A DNA stretch of 18,750 bases, from positions 1 through 18,750 of the forward strand of contig JBGSWL010000159.1 of the NCBI GenBank assembly GCA_041752455.1, given 5' to 3'. Below, piece after piece: positions 1 to 7,104 of this stretch. Origin of the DNA: JBGSWL01 sp041752455 (GTDB taxonomy: Bacteria; Pseudomonadota; Alphaproteobacteria; Rhizobiales; Rhizobiaceae). Under the pieces are notes generated by a model that made no database searches, was not told the origin of the DNA, and saw nothing but the letters and a program-made list of their open reading frames with translations. A program made the translations under genes and the position numbers. The first letter of the stretch is position 1, and the number at the start of each line of letters is the position of its first letter.

Positions 1-91
1 CACGGCCGGTCTTCAGCGCCAGAAGCGACAGGCCATGCGCGCGTTCGGGATCAATCTGGTGCAGCAGGGCCAGGCCCATCCGCTCCACCAT
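1..91 (-). CDS. pyrD: Dihydroorotate dehydrogenase (quinone), N-terminal fragment
   Basis: This is the 5' end of a minus-strand gene that runs off the left edge; only 30 codons are visible. The translation begins MVERMGLALLHQIDPERAHG and continues SLLALKTGR, which matches the amphipathic N-terminal membrane-binding helix of class 2 dihydroorotate dehydrogenase. That enzyme oxidises dihydroorotate to orotate at the inner membrane and passes electrons to quinone in pyrimidine synthesis. The ATG lies two bases beyond the stop of the DUF952 gene, so the two are almost certainly co-transcribed. A DUF952-pyrD pairing is familiar in alphaproteobacteria and supports the call. The catalytic part is outside the window, so the assignment rests on the N-terminus and the neighbour. 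Confidence 0.8.
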   Translation of the reverse strand, partial: MVERMGLALLHQIDPERAHGLSLLALKTGR

Positions 92-93
92 CC

Positions 94-432
94 TCACCAG
101 ACGCCCTCGGGGAAGATGTGGCCGGTGGCGCCAAGGGGCAGGGATTTGTCCCAGACCACATCCGACAGGGCCAGCCTGCGGTAAAGATGGGGAAAGAGCG
201 CCCCGCCGCGCGACGGCTCCCATTTCAGGGCGGGGCCGAGGGTATCGGCGTTGAGCGCCACCAGCACCAGATCGCTTTCGGCGGTGAAATACTTCGAGGC
301 GGTTTCAGCGACCTGGGCGGCAGTGGAGATGTGGATGTAGCCATCCGCAAGGTCGATGGGCGCGCCCAGCGTTTCGCCAGCGGCACGGAAGGCATCCCAT
401 TCGGGGCGGCGGAAAATCTTGTAGATCAGCAT
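94..432 (-). CDS. DUF952 family protein
   Basis: A complete 112-residue cytoplasmic protein beginning MLIYKIFRRPEWDAFRAAGE. The pattern of an N-terminal IYKI strand, a central DGYIHIST segment (about residues 30-37), and a C-terminal region with LFPHLYR and a final HIFPEGVW is typical of DUF952, a small family with no established reaction. It has no signal peptide or membrane segment. The gene lies just upstream of pyrD on the same strand with a two-base gap, suggesting a joint transcript. The ribosome site before the ATG is weak (a C-rich AGCGCCCC stretch on the coding strand), but the start matches the family N-terminus. Some database entries link the family to glutathione S-transferases; nothing in this sequence shows that. 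Confidence 0.85.
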   Translation of the reverse strand: MLIYKIFRRPEWDAFRAAGETLGAPIDLADGYIHISTAAQVAETASKYFTAESDLVLVALNADTLGPALKWEPSRGGALFPHLYRRLALSDVVWDKSLPLGATGHIFPEGVW

Positions 433-582
433 GGGGCGCTTTTGCCCTGTGGCGGGCGTTTGGTCAATGCGTCAGCACAGCAGGGCCGTCAGGACAGGCG
501 TTGGCGCGACGGGCGGATTCCAGCTTTGACACATTCGGGAGGGGGAGGCAGACTGGGCGTTCAACCAAAGAGGGAGTTTGCG
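433..582. promoter_or_regulatory. Divergent intergenic region between DUF952 and 5'-nucleotidase genes
   Basis: This 150-base region must carry the promoters of both divergent units. On the plus strand a TTGACA hexamer at 526-531 is a plausible -35 element, but the best -10 at 17-base spacing (549-554, CAGACT) matches only three of six consensus bases. I see no convincing Pho box. The nucleotidase ribosome site AGGGAG is at 571-576. The promoter assignment is weak and is inferred mainly from gene orientation. Confidence 0.3.
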
Positions 583-2184
583 ATGCGGAGGTTTTTCCTG
601 TCCACGGCGGCTATGGCCTTTGGCGCCGGGGCCGCACAGGCGGATTACACGGTTCATGTCATCCATATCAATGACCTGCACAGCCGGATCGAGGCGGTGA
701 ATGCGTTCGATTCCACCTGTTCTGCAGAAGACGCGGCGGAGAACAAATGCTTTGGCGGTGTCGCGCGGGTGGCCACCAAGATCAGGGAGCTGCGCGACGG
801 GCTGAAAGCGGCGGGCGCGAATGTGATCGTGCGGGATGCCGGGGACCAGTTTCAGGGCAGCCTGTTCTATTCGACCTACAAGGGCGCGGTCGAGGCCGAG
901 TTCATGGAGGCCATCGGTTTTGACGCGATGGCGGTGGGCAACCACGAATTTGACGACGGGCCCGAGGGGTTGGGCGGGTTTCTGGACAAGGTGACCTTCC
1001 CGGTGATTTCCGGCAACGTCGATGTCAGCCAATCGAACGTGCTGGCGGGCCGGGTCAAAAACCATGTCGTGCTGGAGGTGGGCGGCGAGAAGATCGGCAT
1101 CATCTCGGCACTGGCGACGGATACGGTGGAGACATCAAGCCCGGGGCCGACGGTGGTGTTTCAGGACGAGATTGACAGTCTGAAGGCGGATGTGGCGGCG
1201 CTGGAAGCCGAAGGGGTGACCAAGATCATCGCGCTGAACCATGTGGGCTACCGCAAGGACATGGACATCGCGGCGGCGGTGCCGGGGCTGGATGCGGTGG
1301 TGGGCGGGCATTCGCACACGCTGCTGTCGGCGACCGATCCGAAACGCGGTGGCCCCTATCCGACCTGGGTTGACGGGCAGAACGGCGCGCTGGTGCCGGT
1401 GGTGCAGGCCTATGCCTATTCGAAATATGTCGGGCATCTGGAGCTGACCTTTGATGATGCGGGAACCCTGATCTTTGCGGGGGGCAACACCATTCTCTTG
1501 GACGCCAGCGTTGTTCCCGACCCCGAAATCGAGGCGCGGGTGAAGGAGCTGGGCGGGCCGATCGAGGAGCTGAAGACCAAGGTCGTGGCGGAAAGCGCCG
1601 CCGATATCGATGGCACGCGGGAAAGCTGCCGGGCGGTGGAATGCGCCATGGGCAACCTGATCGCCGATGCGATGCTGGACCGGGTGGCCAATCAGGGCGT
1701 GACCATCGCCATCCAGAACGGCGGCGGGGTGCGGGCCAGCATTGACGCGGGGCCGGTGACGATGGGCGAGGTGCTGACCGTGCTGCCCTTCCAGAACACG
1801 CTGTCGACGTTTGAGGTGACTGGCGCCACGATTCTGGCCGCGCTGGAAAACGGGGTCAGCCAGCTGGAGGATGGCGCGGGCCGGTTCCCGCAGGTGGCCG
1901 GGCTGAAATACACCTTTGATCCGGCGGCTGCGGCCGGGGCGCGGGTGAGCGAGGTGATGGTGCTGGTGGGCGGTGACGCTTGGGGGCCGATTGATCCCGC
2001 AGCGGTCTACAAGGTGGTGTCGAACAACTATGTGCGGGGCGGTGGCGACGGCTACAAGATGTTCGTCGATGCGGCCAATGCCTATGACTTTGGCCCGGAC
2101 GTTGCCGATGTGACCGCCGAGTATATGGCCAAGCTGGGCGCCTACACGCCCTTCACCGACGGGCGGATCACCCGCAAGGAGTGA
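583..2184 (+). CDS. Secreted bifunctional metallophosphatase/5'-nucleotidase (UshA family)
   Basis: A 533-residue protein of the UshA/NT5 family, which removes phosphate from nucleotides (and sometimes nucleotide sugars) in the periplasm. Residues 1-20 form a Sec signal peptide ending AQA. The calcineurin-like metal-binding domain shows all the expected blocks: NDLH at 30-33, DAGDQ at 85-89, GNHEFDDG at 119-126 and GGHSHT at 241-246. The C-terminal 5'-nucleotidase domain includes NLIADAML and NGGGVRAS at 379-386, with aromatic residues near YKVVSNNYVRGGGDGY. The open frame extends far upstream, but ATG 583 is preferred because AGGGAG sits six bases before it and the signal peptide begins there; the upstream part is antisense to DUF952. 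The gene stands alone and ends at a strong terminator. Substrate preference cannot be read from the sequence. Confidence 0.92.
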   Translation: MRRFFLSTAAMAFGAGAAQADYTVHVIHINDLHSRIEAVNAFDSTCSAEDAAENKCFGGVARVATKIRELRDGLKAAGANVIVRDAGDQFQGSLFYSTYKGAVEAEFMEAIGFDAMAVGNHEFDDGPEGLGGFLDKVTFPVISGNVDVSQSNVLAGRVKNHVVLEVGGEKIGIISALATDTVETSSPGPTVVFQDEIDSLKADVAALEAEGVTKIIALNHVGYRKDMDIAAAVPGLDAVVGGHSHTLLSATDPKRGGPYPTWVDGQNGALVPVVQAYAYSKYVGHLELTFDDAGTLIFAGGNTILLDASVVPDPEIEARVKELGGPIEELKTKVVAESAADIDGTRESCRAVECAMGNLIADAMLDRVANQGVTIAIQNGGGVRASIDAGPVTMGEVLTVLPFQNTLSTFEVTGATILAALENGVSQLEDGAGRFPQVAGLKYTFDPAAAAGARVSEVMVLVGGDAWGPIDPAAVYKVVSNNYVRGGGDGYKMFVDAANAYDFGPDVADVTAEYMAKLGAYTPFTDGRITRKE

Positions 2185-2216
2185 TCAGGGCCCATCGGTG
2201 ACGGCTGGATGAGCCC

Positions 2217-2252
2217 AAAAGGGGCGCCGGTGATGCCGGCGCCCTTTGCTTT
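2217..2252 (+). terminator. Rho-independent terminator after the 5'-nucleotidase gene
   Basis: GGGCGCCGG (2222-2230) and CCGGCGCCC (2236-2244) form a perfect nine-pair GC stem around a TGATG loop. Flanking AA/TT pairs extend it, and the T-rich run CCCTTTGCTTT follows. It begins about 30 bases after the stop codon, in the expected position. Confidence 0.85.
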
Positions 2253-2581
2253 GCGCGCCCCCAAGGACGCAACGGCACGGAGCCGCCCCTTCCAGTTCGG
2301 CGCATTTCCGCGCTGCGGCGGGAAGATGTGCTGCATAAAGTGGCAGTTTTGACGGGCGGGGTGAAAAGCGCAGGGCGGCACTGCCAACCAGATTGTTCGA
2401 CACCCCGTGCTTTGCTGTGCTGAGCACACTCGGCTTTTTCCGAGAACAGAGTGTGTGCGGTGGAGACAGGGTTTTGGACGGCCATCCCCACCGCACGGGT
2501 GCAACAAACGCTGCCTGCTTACTATGGGTGCTCTTCCCGGAAATGGAAGGCGCGTGGGCGGATGAACGGGGGAAAAAACGG
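2253..2581 (+). promoter_or_regulatory. Promoter/leader region of urtA with several inverted repeats
   Basis: This stretch upstream of urtA has no gene that I can support. It contains TGGCAGT (2341-2347) with its complement ACTGCCA (2380-2386). A near-perfect operator-like palindrome TGTGCT-G-AGCACA lies at 2416-2428. CTCGG/CCGAG (2429-2433 and 2440-2444) forms a hairpin with a T-rich loop. A nine-pair stem GTGCGGTGG (2455-2463) with CCACCGCAC (2488-2496) follows. GCACA (2424-2428) can also pair with TGTGC (2454-2458), which would compete with the last stem. I find no clear sigma-54 or NtrC site and no confident -35/-10 pair. A regulatory role is inferred from position and structure only. Confidence 0.45.
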
Positions 2582-3868
2582 ATGAAACTGACAAGACGCG
2601 CACTTTTGGCTTCGGGGATTGCGGCCATGGCCCTGCCCCGGGTTGCCTTCGCGCAGGCAGAGACGATCAAGATCGGCGTGCTGCATTCGCTGTCGGGCAC
2701 GATGGCGATTTCCGAGACGACGCTGAAAGACACCATGCTGATGCTGATCGAAGCGCAGAACGCCAAGGGCGGGCTTCTGGGCAAGCAGCTTGAAGCGGTG
2801 GTTGTGGACCCGGCCTCGGACTGGCCGCTGTTCGCCGAAAAGGCGCGGGAACTGCTGACCGTGTCGAAGGTCGATGTGATGTTCGGGTGCTGGACCTCGG
2901 TGTCGCGCAAATCGGTGCTGCCGGTGATCGAAGAGCTGAACGGGTTGCTGTTCTACCCGGTGCAGTATGAGGGCGAGGAATCGTCGAAGAACGTGTTCTA
3001 CACCGGTGCCGCCCCGAACCAGCAGGCGATCCCGGCGGTGGATTACTATCTGGAAGAGCTGGGCGTTACCAAGTTCGCGCTGCTGGGCACCGACTATGTC
3101 TATCCGCGCACCACGAACAACATCCTGGAAAGCTACCTGATCTCGAAAGGTATCGCGAAGGAGGACATCTTCGTGAACTACACGCCCTTCGGGCATTCGG
3201 ACTGGTCCAAGATCGTGGCCGACGTCGTGGCGCTGGGCGCCGACGGCAAGAAGGTGGGCGTGATCTCCACCATCAACGGCGATGCCAACATCGGCTTCTA
3301 CAAGGAACTGGCGGCGGCGGGCGTTTCGGCCGACGACATTCCGGTCGTCGCCTTCTCGGTCGGCGAAGAGGAACTGTCGGGTCTGGATACCACCAACCTG
3401 GTCGGCCACCTGGCCGCGTGGAACTACTTCCAGTCCGCCGATGCACCGGTGAATGCCGAGTTCATCAAGGGCTGGCACGCCTTCACCGGCAATGACAAAC
3501 GCACCACCAACGACCCGATGGAGGCGACGGTGATCGGCTTCAAGATGTGGGTCGCCGCCGTGGAAAAGGCGGGCACCACCGATGTCGATGCCGTGCGGCA
3601 GGCGATGTACGGGCTTGAGGTGCCGAACCTGACCGGCGGGATCGCCAGGATGCTGCCGAACCACCACCTGACCAAGCCGGTGCTGATCGGCGAGATTCAG
3701 GCCGACGGCCAGTTCGACATCATCAGCCAGACCGAAGAAGTGCCGGGCGACGCCTGGACCGATTACCTGCCGGAATCGGCGGTGCTGGACAGCGATTGGG
3801 CCACGCTCGCCTGCGGCATGTACAACACCGAAACCAAGACCTGCGTCCAGCTGAAGTCGAACTACTGA
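2582..3868 (+). CDS. urtA: Urea ABC transporter, periplasmic substrate-binding protein
   Basis: A 428-residue receptor of the Peripla_BP_5 type, the usual length for UrtA. It binds urea (or short amides) in the periplasm and delivers it to UrtBC. The N-terminus MKLTRRALLASGIAAMALPR, followed by VAFAQA, is an export signal with a twin-arginine-like pair at residues 5-6; cleavage is likely near residue 24-26. Recognisable UrtA blocks are GVLHSLSGTMAISE, FGCWTSVSRKSVLPV, LFYPVQYEGEE, YTGAAPNQQ and the C-terminal NHHLTKPVLIGEI. ATG 2582 was chosen because a GGGG-A-rich ribosome site precedes it and the signal peptide starts there; an in-frame upstream ATG would add a charged, unlikely leader. Leucine is almost always CTG, unlike urtB and later genes. 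A hairpin follows the stop. Confidence 0.92.
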   Translation: MKLTRRALLASGIAAMALPRVAFAQAETIKIGVLHSLSGTMAISETTLKDTMLMLIEAQNAKGGLLGKQLEAVVVDPASDWPLFAEKARELLTVSKVDVMFGCWTSVSRKSVLPVIEELNGLLFYPVQYEGEESSKNVFYTGAAPNQQAIPAVDYYLEELGVTKFALLGTDYVYPRTTNNILESYLISKGIAKEDIFVNYTPFGHSDWSKIVADVVALGADGKKVGVISTINGDANIGFYKELAAAGVSADDIPVVAFSVGEEELSGLDTTNLVGHLAAWNYFQSADAPVNAEFIKGWHAFTGNDKRTTNDPMEATVIGFKMWVAAVEKAGTTDVDAVRQAMYGLEVPNLTGGIARMLPNHHLTKPVLIGEIQADGQFDIISQTEEVPGDAWTDYLPESAVLDSDWATLACGMYNTETKTCVQLKSNY

Positions 3869-3880
3869 TCTTTCCGCATG

Positions 3881-3905
3881 ATGCCGGGGCGCAAAGCCCC
3901 GGCAT
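3881..3905 (+). terminator. Strong hairpin between urtA and urtB
   Basis: ATGCCGGGGC (3881-3890) and GCCCCGGCAT (3896-3905) form a perfect ten-pair stem around a GCAAA loop, starting 12 bases after the urtA stop. The bases after it (TGTCCTGCC) are not a T tract, so full termination is doubtful. Hairpins after a binding-protein gene often protect its message or partly stop transcription so that the receptor is made in excess over the membrane subunits; that role is inferred here. Confidence 0.6.
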
Positions 3906-3933
3906 TGTCCTGCCTTGGTCGTTTCCCCACCGG

Positions 3934-5907
3934 ATGGTCATGCTCCGCTTCCTTGCACTGTTGCTCGTCCTTTGGCTGACCGCACTTCCGGCCGGCGCGC
4001 AGGCGCTTGCGCCGACAGAAACCCTGTCGCCGTTGCAGACCCTGTTGCAGCAGAACCGCGAGGGCATCGAAAAGCCGGCGCGGCGCACGGTGGAAGCCAC
4101 CGTCGAAGCCCTGCTGGCCAGCGATCTTGATGGCGTGCGGCCGTTCCTTGAAGCCTGGCGCGCCCGCGACATCTGGCAGCGCAAGACTGACGGCCTGTTC
4201 TTTGCCGTGCGTGCAGAGGGCGACGCGTTGGTGCTGATCGATCCCGCCACCGGGTCCGAAGCCGGCCGCGCCGCAAAAGCCGACATGGTCCAGATCAAGC
4301 CGAATTCCGGCGTGCAGTCCGTGATCGACGCAGCGCTGGTCCGCTTCCAACTGTCCGACCCGGACGCAGAGCGGCGCGCAGCAGCGCTGGCCGCCATCGA
4401 GCGCGACCCGTCGCAAACCCATCTCGAGCCGCTGCGCGCAGCCATCGCCGACGAAACCGACGCAACGCTCAAAGACCGCAAGGTTCGGCTCGAACGCCTG
4501 CTCACCATCCGCTTTGCCACCGACGAAAACGAACGGGCAGCTGCCATCGAAAGCTTTGCCGGATCGACATCGGTCGATGTGCGCTCGGCGCTGAATCCGA
4601 TCCTCGCGACCACGCGGACTGTTGCGCCAACACTTCCTGAAACGGGCAATGTTGCGCGCCGCCTGGTCATTGGTACCGACCTGACGCAGGAAGAAGCCTA
4701 CCGGATGCTGGTGGACGCAAACCTCGCACCGCCGCGCATCGCCGACGCCGAGCGCAACGCCGTGCTGATCGCCAACATCAGGGATGGCATGGTCGGCGGA
4801 CTGCCGGTTGCCGACCTGACCACGGATGAGGCGCGCGACGTCGCCTATCAGGGCCTTGTCGATGCCGGACTGGCCTCGCCCTTCACCAATGCCGCAGGGC
4901 GCGCCGAACTGGTCGCTTCGCACGTGTTCTTCGAGACCTATAACGAGCCGTCTGCCGTCGTCACCGGCGCGGCTTCAGACACCCTGCAGGCGATCAATCG
5001 GGCGGTCGGCATGAACCGGTTCTTCGATCTTGCGCTCGACGCCCTGTCTTTGGCCTCGATCTACTTTCTCGCCGCCATCGGCCTTGCCATCACCTTTGGC
5101 GTGATGGGCGTCATCAACATGGCGCACGGCGAATTCATCATGATGGGCGCCTATACCGGTTACGTCGTGCAGCAATGGATTTCCGACTACACGGTCTCGA
5201 TCCTCGTCGCGATACCGCTGGCTTTTGCGGTGACCTTCGCCGCAGGTGTTGCGATGGAACGCCTCGTCATCCGCCACCTGATGCACCGGCCGCTGGAAAC
5301 GCTGCTGGCAACCTTCGGCATTTCGATCGCCTTGCAGCAGATCGCCAAGAACATCTTCGGCACGCAGGCCCGGCCGCTGACCGCACCAGGCTGGCTCGAC
5401 GGCTCGCTGGTCATCAACGACATCGTCCAGATCAGCTACATCCGCGTCGCGATCTTCGTCCTTGCGGCGATTTTTCTGGCGCTGCTGCTGTTCATCCTGA
5501 AGCGCACGCGACTGGGCCTTGAAGTGCGCGCCGTCACGCAGAACCGGCGCATGGCCGCCGCGATGGGCATCAATCCCGACCGGATCAACATGCTGACCTT
5601 CGGTCTTGGCTCCGGGATCGCCGGCATTGCCGGTGTCGCCATCGGCCTGTTTGCGCAGGTCACTTCGGAAATAGGCACCAACTACATCGTCCAGAGCTTC
5701 ATGACCGTGGTCGTCGGCGGGGTCGGCAACATCTGGGGCACGCTTGCCGGGGCCGGAATGATCGGCTCGTTCCAGAAGGTGATCGAGTTCTTCAACCCGT
5801 CGAACACACTCGCCGCGCAGACCTACATGATCATCTTCATCATCATTTTCATCCAGTTCCGGCCGAAGGGCATCATTGCCCTGAAGGGCCGCGCGGCAGG
5901 GGACTGA
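3934..5907 (+). CDS. urtB: Urea ABC transporter permease UrtB with long periplasmic N-terminal domain
   Basis: A 657-residue inner-membrane permease that pairs with UrtC to form the urea channel. Residues 1 to about 22 (MVMLRFLALLLVLWLTALPA) are a signal peptide. A long, mostly helical, alanine-rich periplasmic region follows to about residue 355. The LivH-like membrane core runs from about 360 to the end, with the signature GVINMAHGEF near residue 395 and the ATP-binding-protein contact loop AAAMGINPDRI near 540-550. Within the N-terminal region, a segment starting DLTQEEA (near 250) resembles one starting DLTTDEA (near 296), each followed by LVDA and LA; this looks like an internal repeat of about 46 residues. 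The protein is longer than the roughly 500-550 residues I expect for many UrtB proteins. The start is uncertain (ATG 3934 or 3940; no good ribosome site). Confidence 0.9.
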   Translation: MVMLRFLALLLVLWLTALPAGAQALAPTETLSPLQTLLQQNREGIEKPARRTVEATVEALLASDLDGVRPFLEAWRARDIWQRKTDGLFFAVRAEGDALVLIDPATGSEAGRAAKADMVQIKPNSGVQSVIDAALVRFQLSDPDAERRAAALAAIERDPSQTHLEPLRAAIADETDATLKDRKVRLERLLTIRFATDENERAAAIESFAGSTSVDVRSALNPILATTRTVAPTLPETGNVARRLVIGTDLTQEEAYRMLVDANLAPPRIADAERNAVLIANIRDGMVGGLPVADLTTDEARDVAYQGLVDAGLASPFTNAAGRAELVASHVFFETYNEPSAVVTGAASDTLQAINRAVGMNRFFDLALDALSLASIYFLAAIGLAITFGVMGVINMAHGEFIMMGAYTGYVVQQWISDYTVSILVAIPLAFAVTFAAGVAMERLVIRHLMHRPLETLLATFGISIALQQIAKNIFGTQARPLTAPGWLDGSLVINDIVQISYIRVAIFVLAAIFLALLLFILKRTRLGLEVRAVTQNRRMAAAMGINPDRINMLTFGLGSGIAGIAGVAIGLFAQVTSEIGTNYIVQSFMTVVVGGVGNIWGTLAGAGMIGSFQKVIEFFNPSNTLAAQTYMIIFIIIFIQFRPKGIIALKGRAAGD

Positions 5908-5916
5908 GGAACCGTC

Positions 5917-7104
5917 ATGGCCAATGTTGCGCTCGAACGCTCGTTCTTTGCCCGCAATCCGTCGGTGCTGGTCTTCATCGGCCTGCTCGCCGTGTTCACG
6001 CTGGCTGTCACGCTGATGTCGGAAGCCCTCGGCGCTGGCATCATCTCGACAAGCTTCGTCAAAACGCTCGGAAAGACCCTGTGCCTCTGCCTGATCGCCA
6101 TCGCGATGGATGTCGTCTGGGGCTATTGCGGCATTCTCTCGCTTGGCCACTTCGCGTTCTTCGGCCTCGGCGGCTACATGATCGGCATGTGGCTGATGTA
6201 CGACCGCACCAAGGATATCGTGCTGACGTCGCTCGCCAATCAGCCGCTGCCGCCGACAGCGCAGGAGGTTCGCGATGCCATCGGCACGCAGATCTTCGGC
6301 GTGGTTGGCGGGGCTGACATTCCGGCGATCTGGTTTTTTGCCGACAGTCTGGCGGCCCAGTTGGCGCTTGCCGTGCTGGTCCCGGGAATTCTGGCGCTGG
6401 TCTTCGGCTGGCTCGCCTTCCGCTCGCGTGTCACCGGCGTTTACCTCTCGATCCTGACCCAGGCGATGACGCTGGCGCTGTCGCTCTACCTCTTCCAGAA
6501 CGACAGCGGCCTTCGCGGCAACAATGGCCTATCCGGCCTGCAGAACATTCCGGGCCTCACGGATGTGTCGCAGGATGACCTGTCGATCTGGTTCCTGTGG
6601 GCTTCGGCGCTGGCGTTGGCGCTCGGCTATCTCTTTGCCGCGTGGATGATGTCCGGCAAATTCGGCAACGTCATCCGCGCGATCCGCGATGACGAAGCGC
6701 GGGTGCGGTTCATCGGCTACCCGGTGGAGACCTACAAGCTGTTCGTCTTCACCGTCACGGCGATCATCGCGGCCATTGCCGGTGTCCTCTACTATCCGCA
6801 GGCGGGCATCATCAATCCGGTGGAAATCGCGCCGATCGCCTCGATCTATCTCGCGGTATGGGTCGCTATCGGCGGACGCGGCCGGCTCTATGGCGCGGTG
6901 ATCGGCGCCGCGCTCGTTTCGCTTGCCTCATCCTGGTTCACCGGCGGGCGGGCGCCTGACATCAACCTCGGTTTCTACACGATCCAGTGGGTCGACTGGT
7001 GGCTGGTGCTGCTCGGCTTCGGCTTCGTGCTGGTCACGCTCTATGCGCCGCAGGGCCTTGGCGGCCTTGTCGACCGTCTGGTGCGCAAGGAGGCGGCGCG
7101 ATGA
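5917..7104 (+). CDS. urtC: Urea ABC transporter permease UrtC
   Basis: A 395-residue LivM-type permease, the second membrane subunit of the urea importer. Several hydrophobic segments are evident. The conserved block GYCGILSLGHFAFFGLGGY lies near residues 68-86. The cytoplasmic coupling loop AIRDDEARVRFIGY (near 255-268) contacts the ATPases. The C-terminal membrane part includes AIGGRGRLYGAVIGA. The start codon follows the urtB stop by nine bases, and a GAGGA ribosome site overlaps that stop, so the genes are one operon. The stop overlaps the urtD start in an ATGA. Confidence 0.93.
   Translation: MANVALERSFFARNPSVLVFIGLLAVFTLAVTLMSEALGAGIISTSFVKTLGKTLCLCLIAIAMDVVWGYCGILSLGHFAFFGLGGYMIGMWLMYDRTKDIVLTSLANQPLPPTAQEVRDAIGTQIFGVVGGADIPAIWFFADSLAAQLALAVLVPGILALVFGWLAFRSRVTGVYLSILTQAMTLALSLYLFQNDSGLRGNNGLSGLQNIPGLTDVSQDDLSIWFLWASALALALGYLFAAWMMSGKFGNVIRAIRDDEARVRFIGYPVETYKLFVFTVTAIIAAIAGVLYYPQAGIINPVEIAPIASIYLAVWVAIGGRGRLYGAVIGAALVSLASSWFTGGRAPDINLGFYTIQWVDWWLVLLGFGFVLVTLYAPQGLGGLVDRLVRKEAAR

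Noticed and set aside
118..582. Upstream extension of the 5'-nucleotidase reading frame by 155 codons
   Set aside because: It is antisense to the DUF952 gene, gives low-complexity protein, and a good ribosome site plus signal peptide mark the start at 583.
2470..2505. Possible guanidine-II (mini-ykkC) riboswitch from two ACGG loops before urtA
   Set aside because: The stems around the ACGG sequences are only about three pairs long and one includes a G-T pair; ACGG is common in GC-rich DNA. Kept only as part of the leader observation.
2253..2581. Sigma-54/NtrC promoter for urtA
   Set aside because: No TGGCAC-N5-TTGCA-like element or paired NtrC half-sites could be found by eye.
2185..2910. 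Minus-strand open frames over the urtA leader and N-terminus
   Set aside because: Serine/arginine-rich translation with no recognisable family, largely antisense to urtA and lying across the terminator; a GC-rich shadow frame.
4975..6150. Long minus-strand open frame (391 codons) opposite urtB/urtC
   Set aside because: Composition rich in D, H, R, Q and G is typical of the antisense of membrane-protein genes; no family features.
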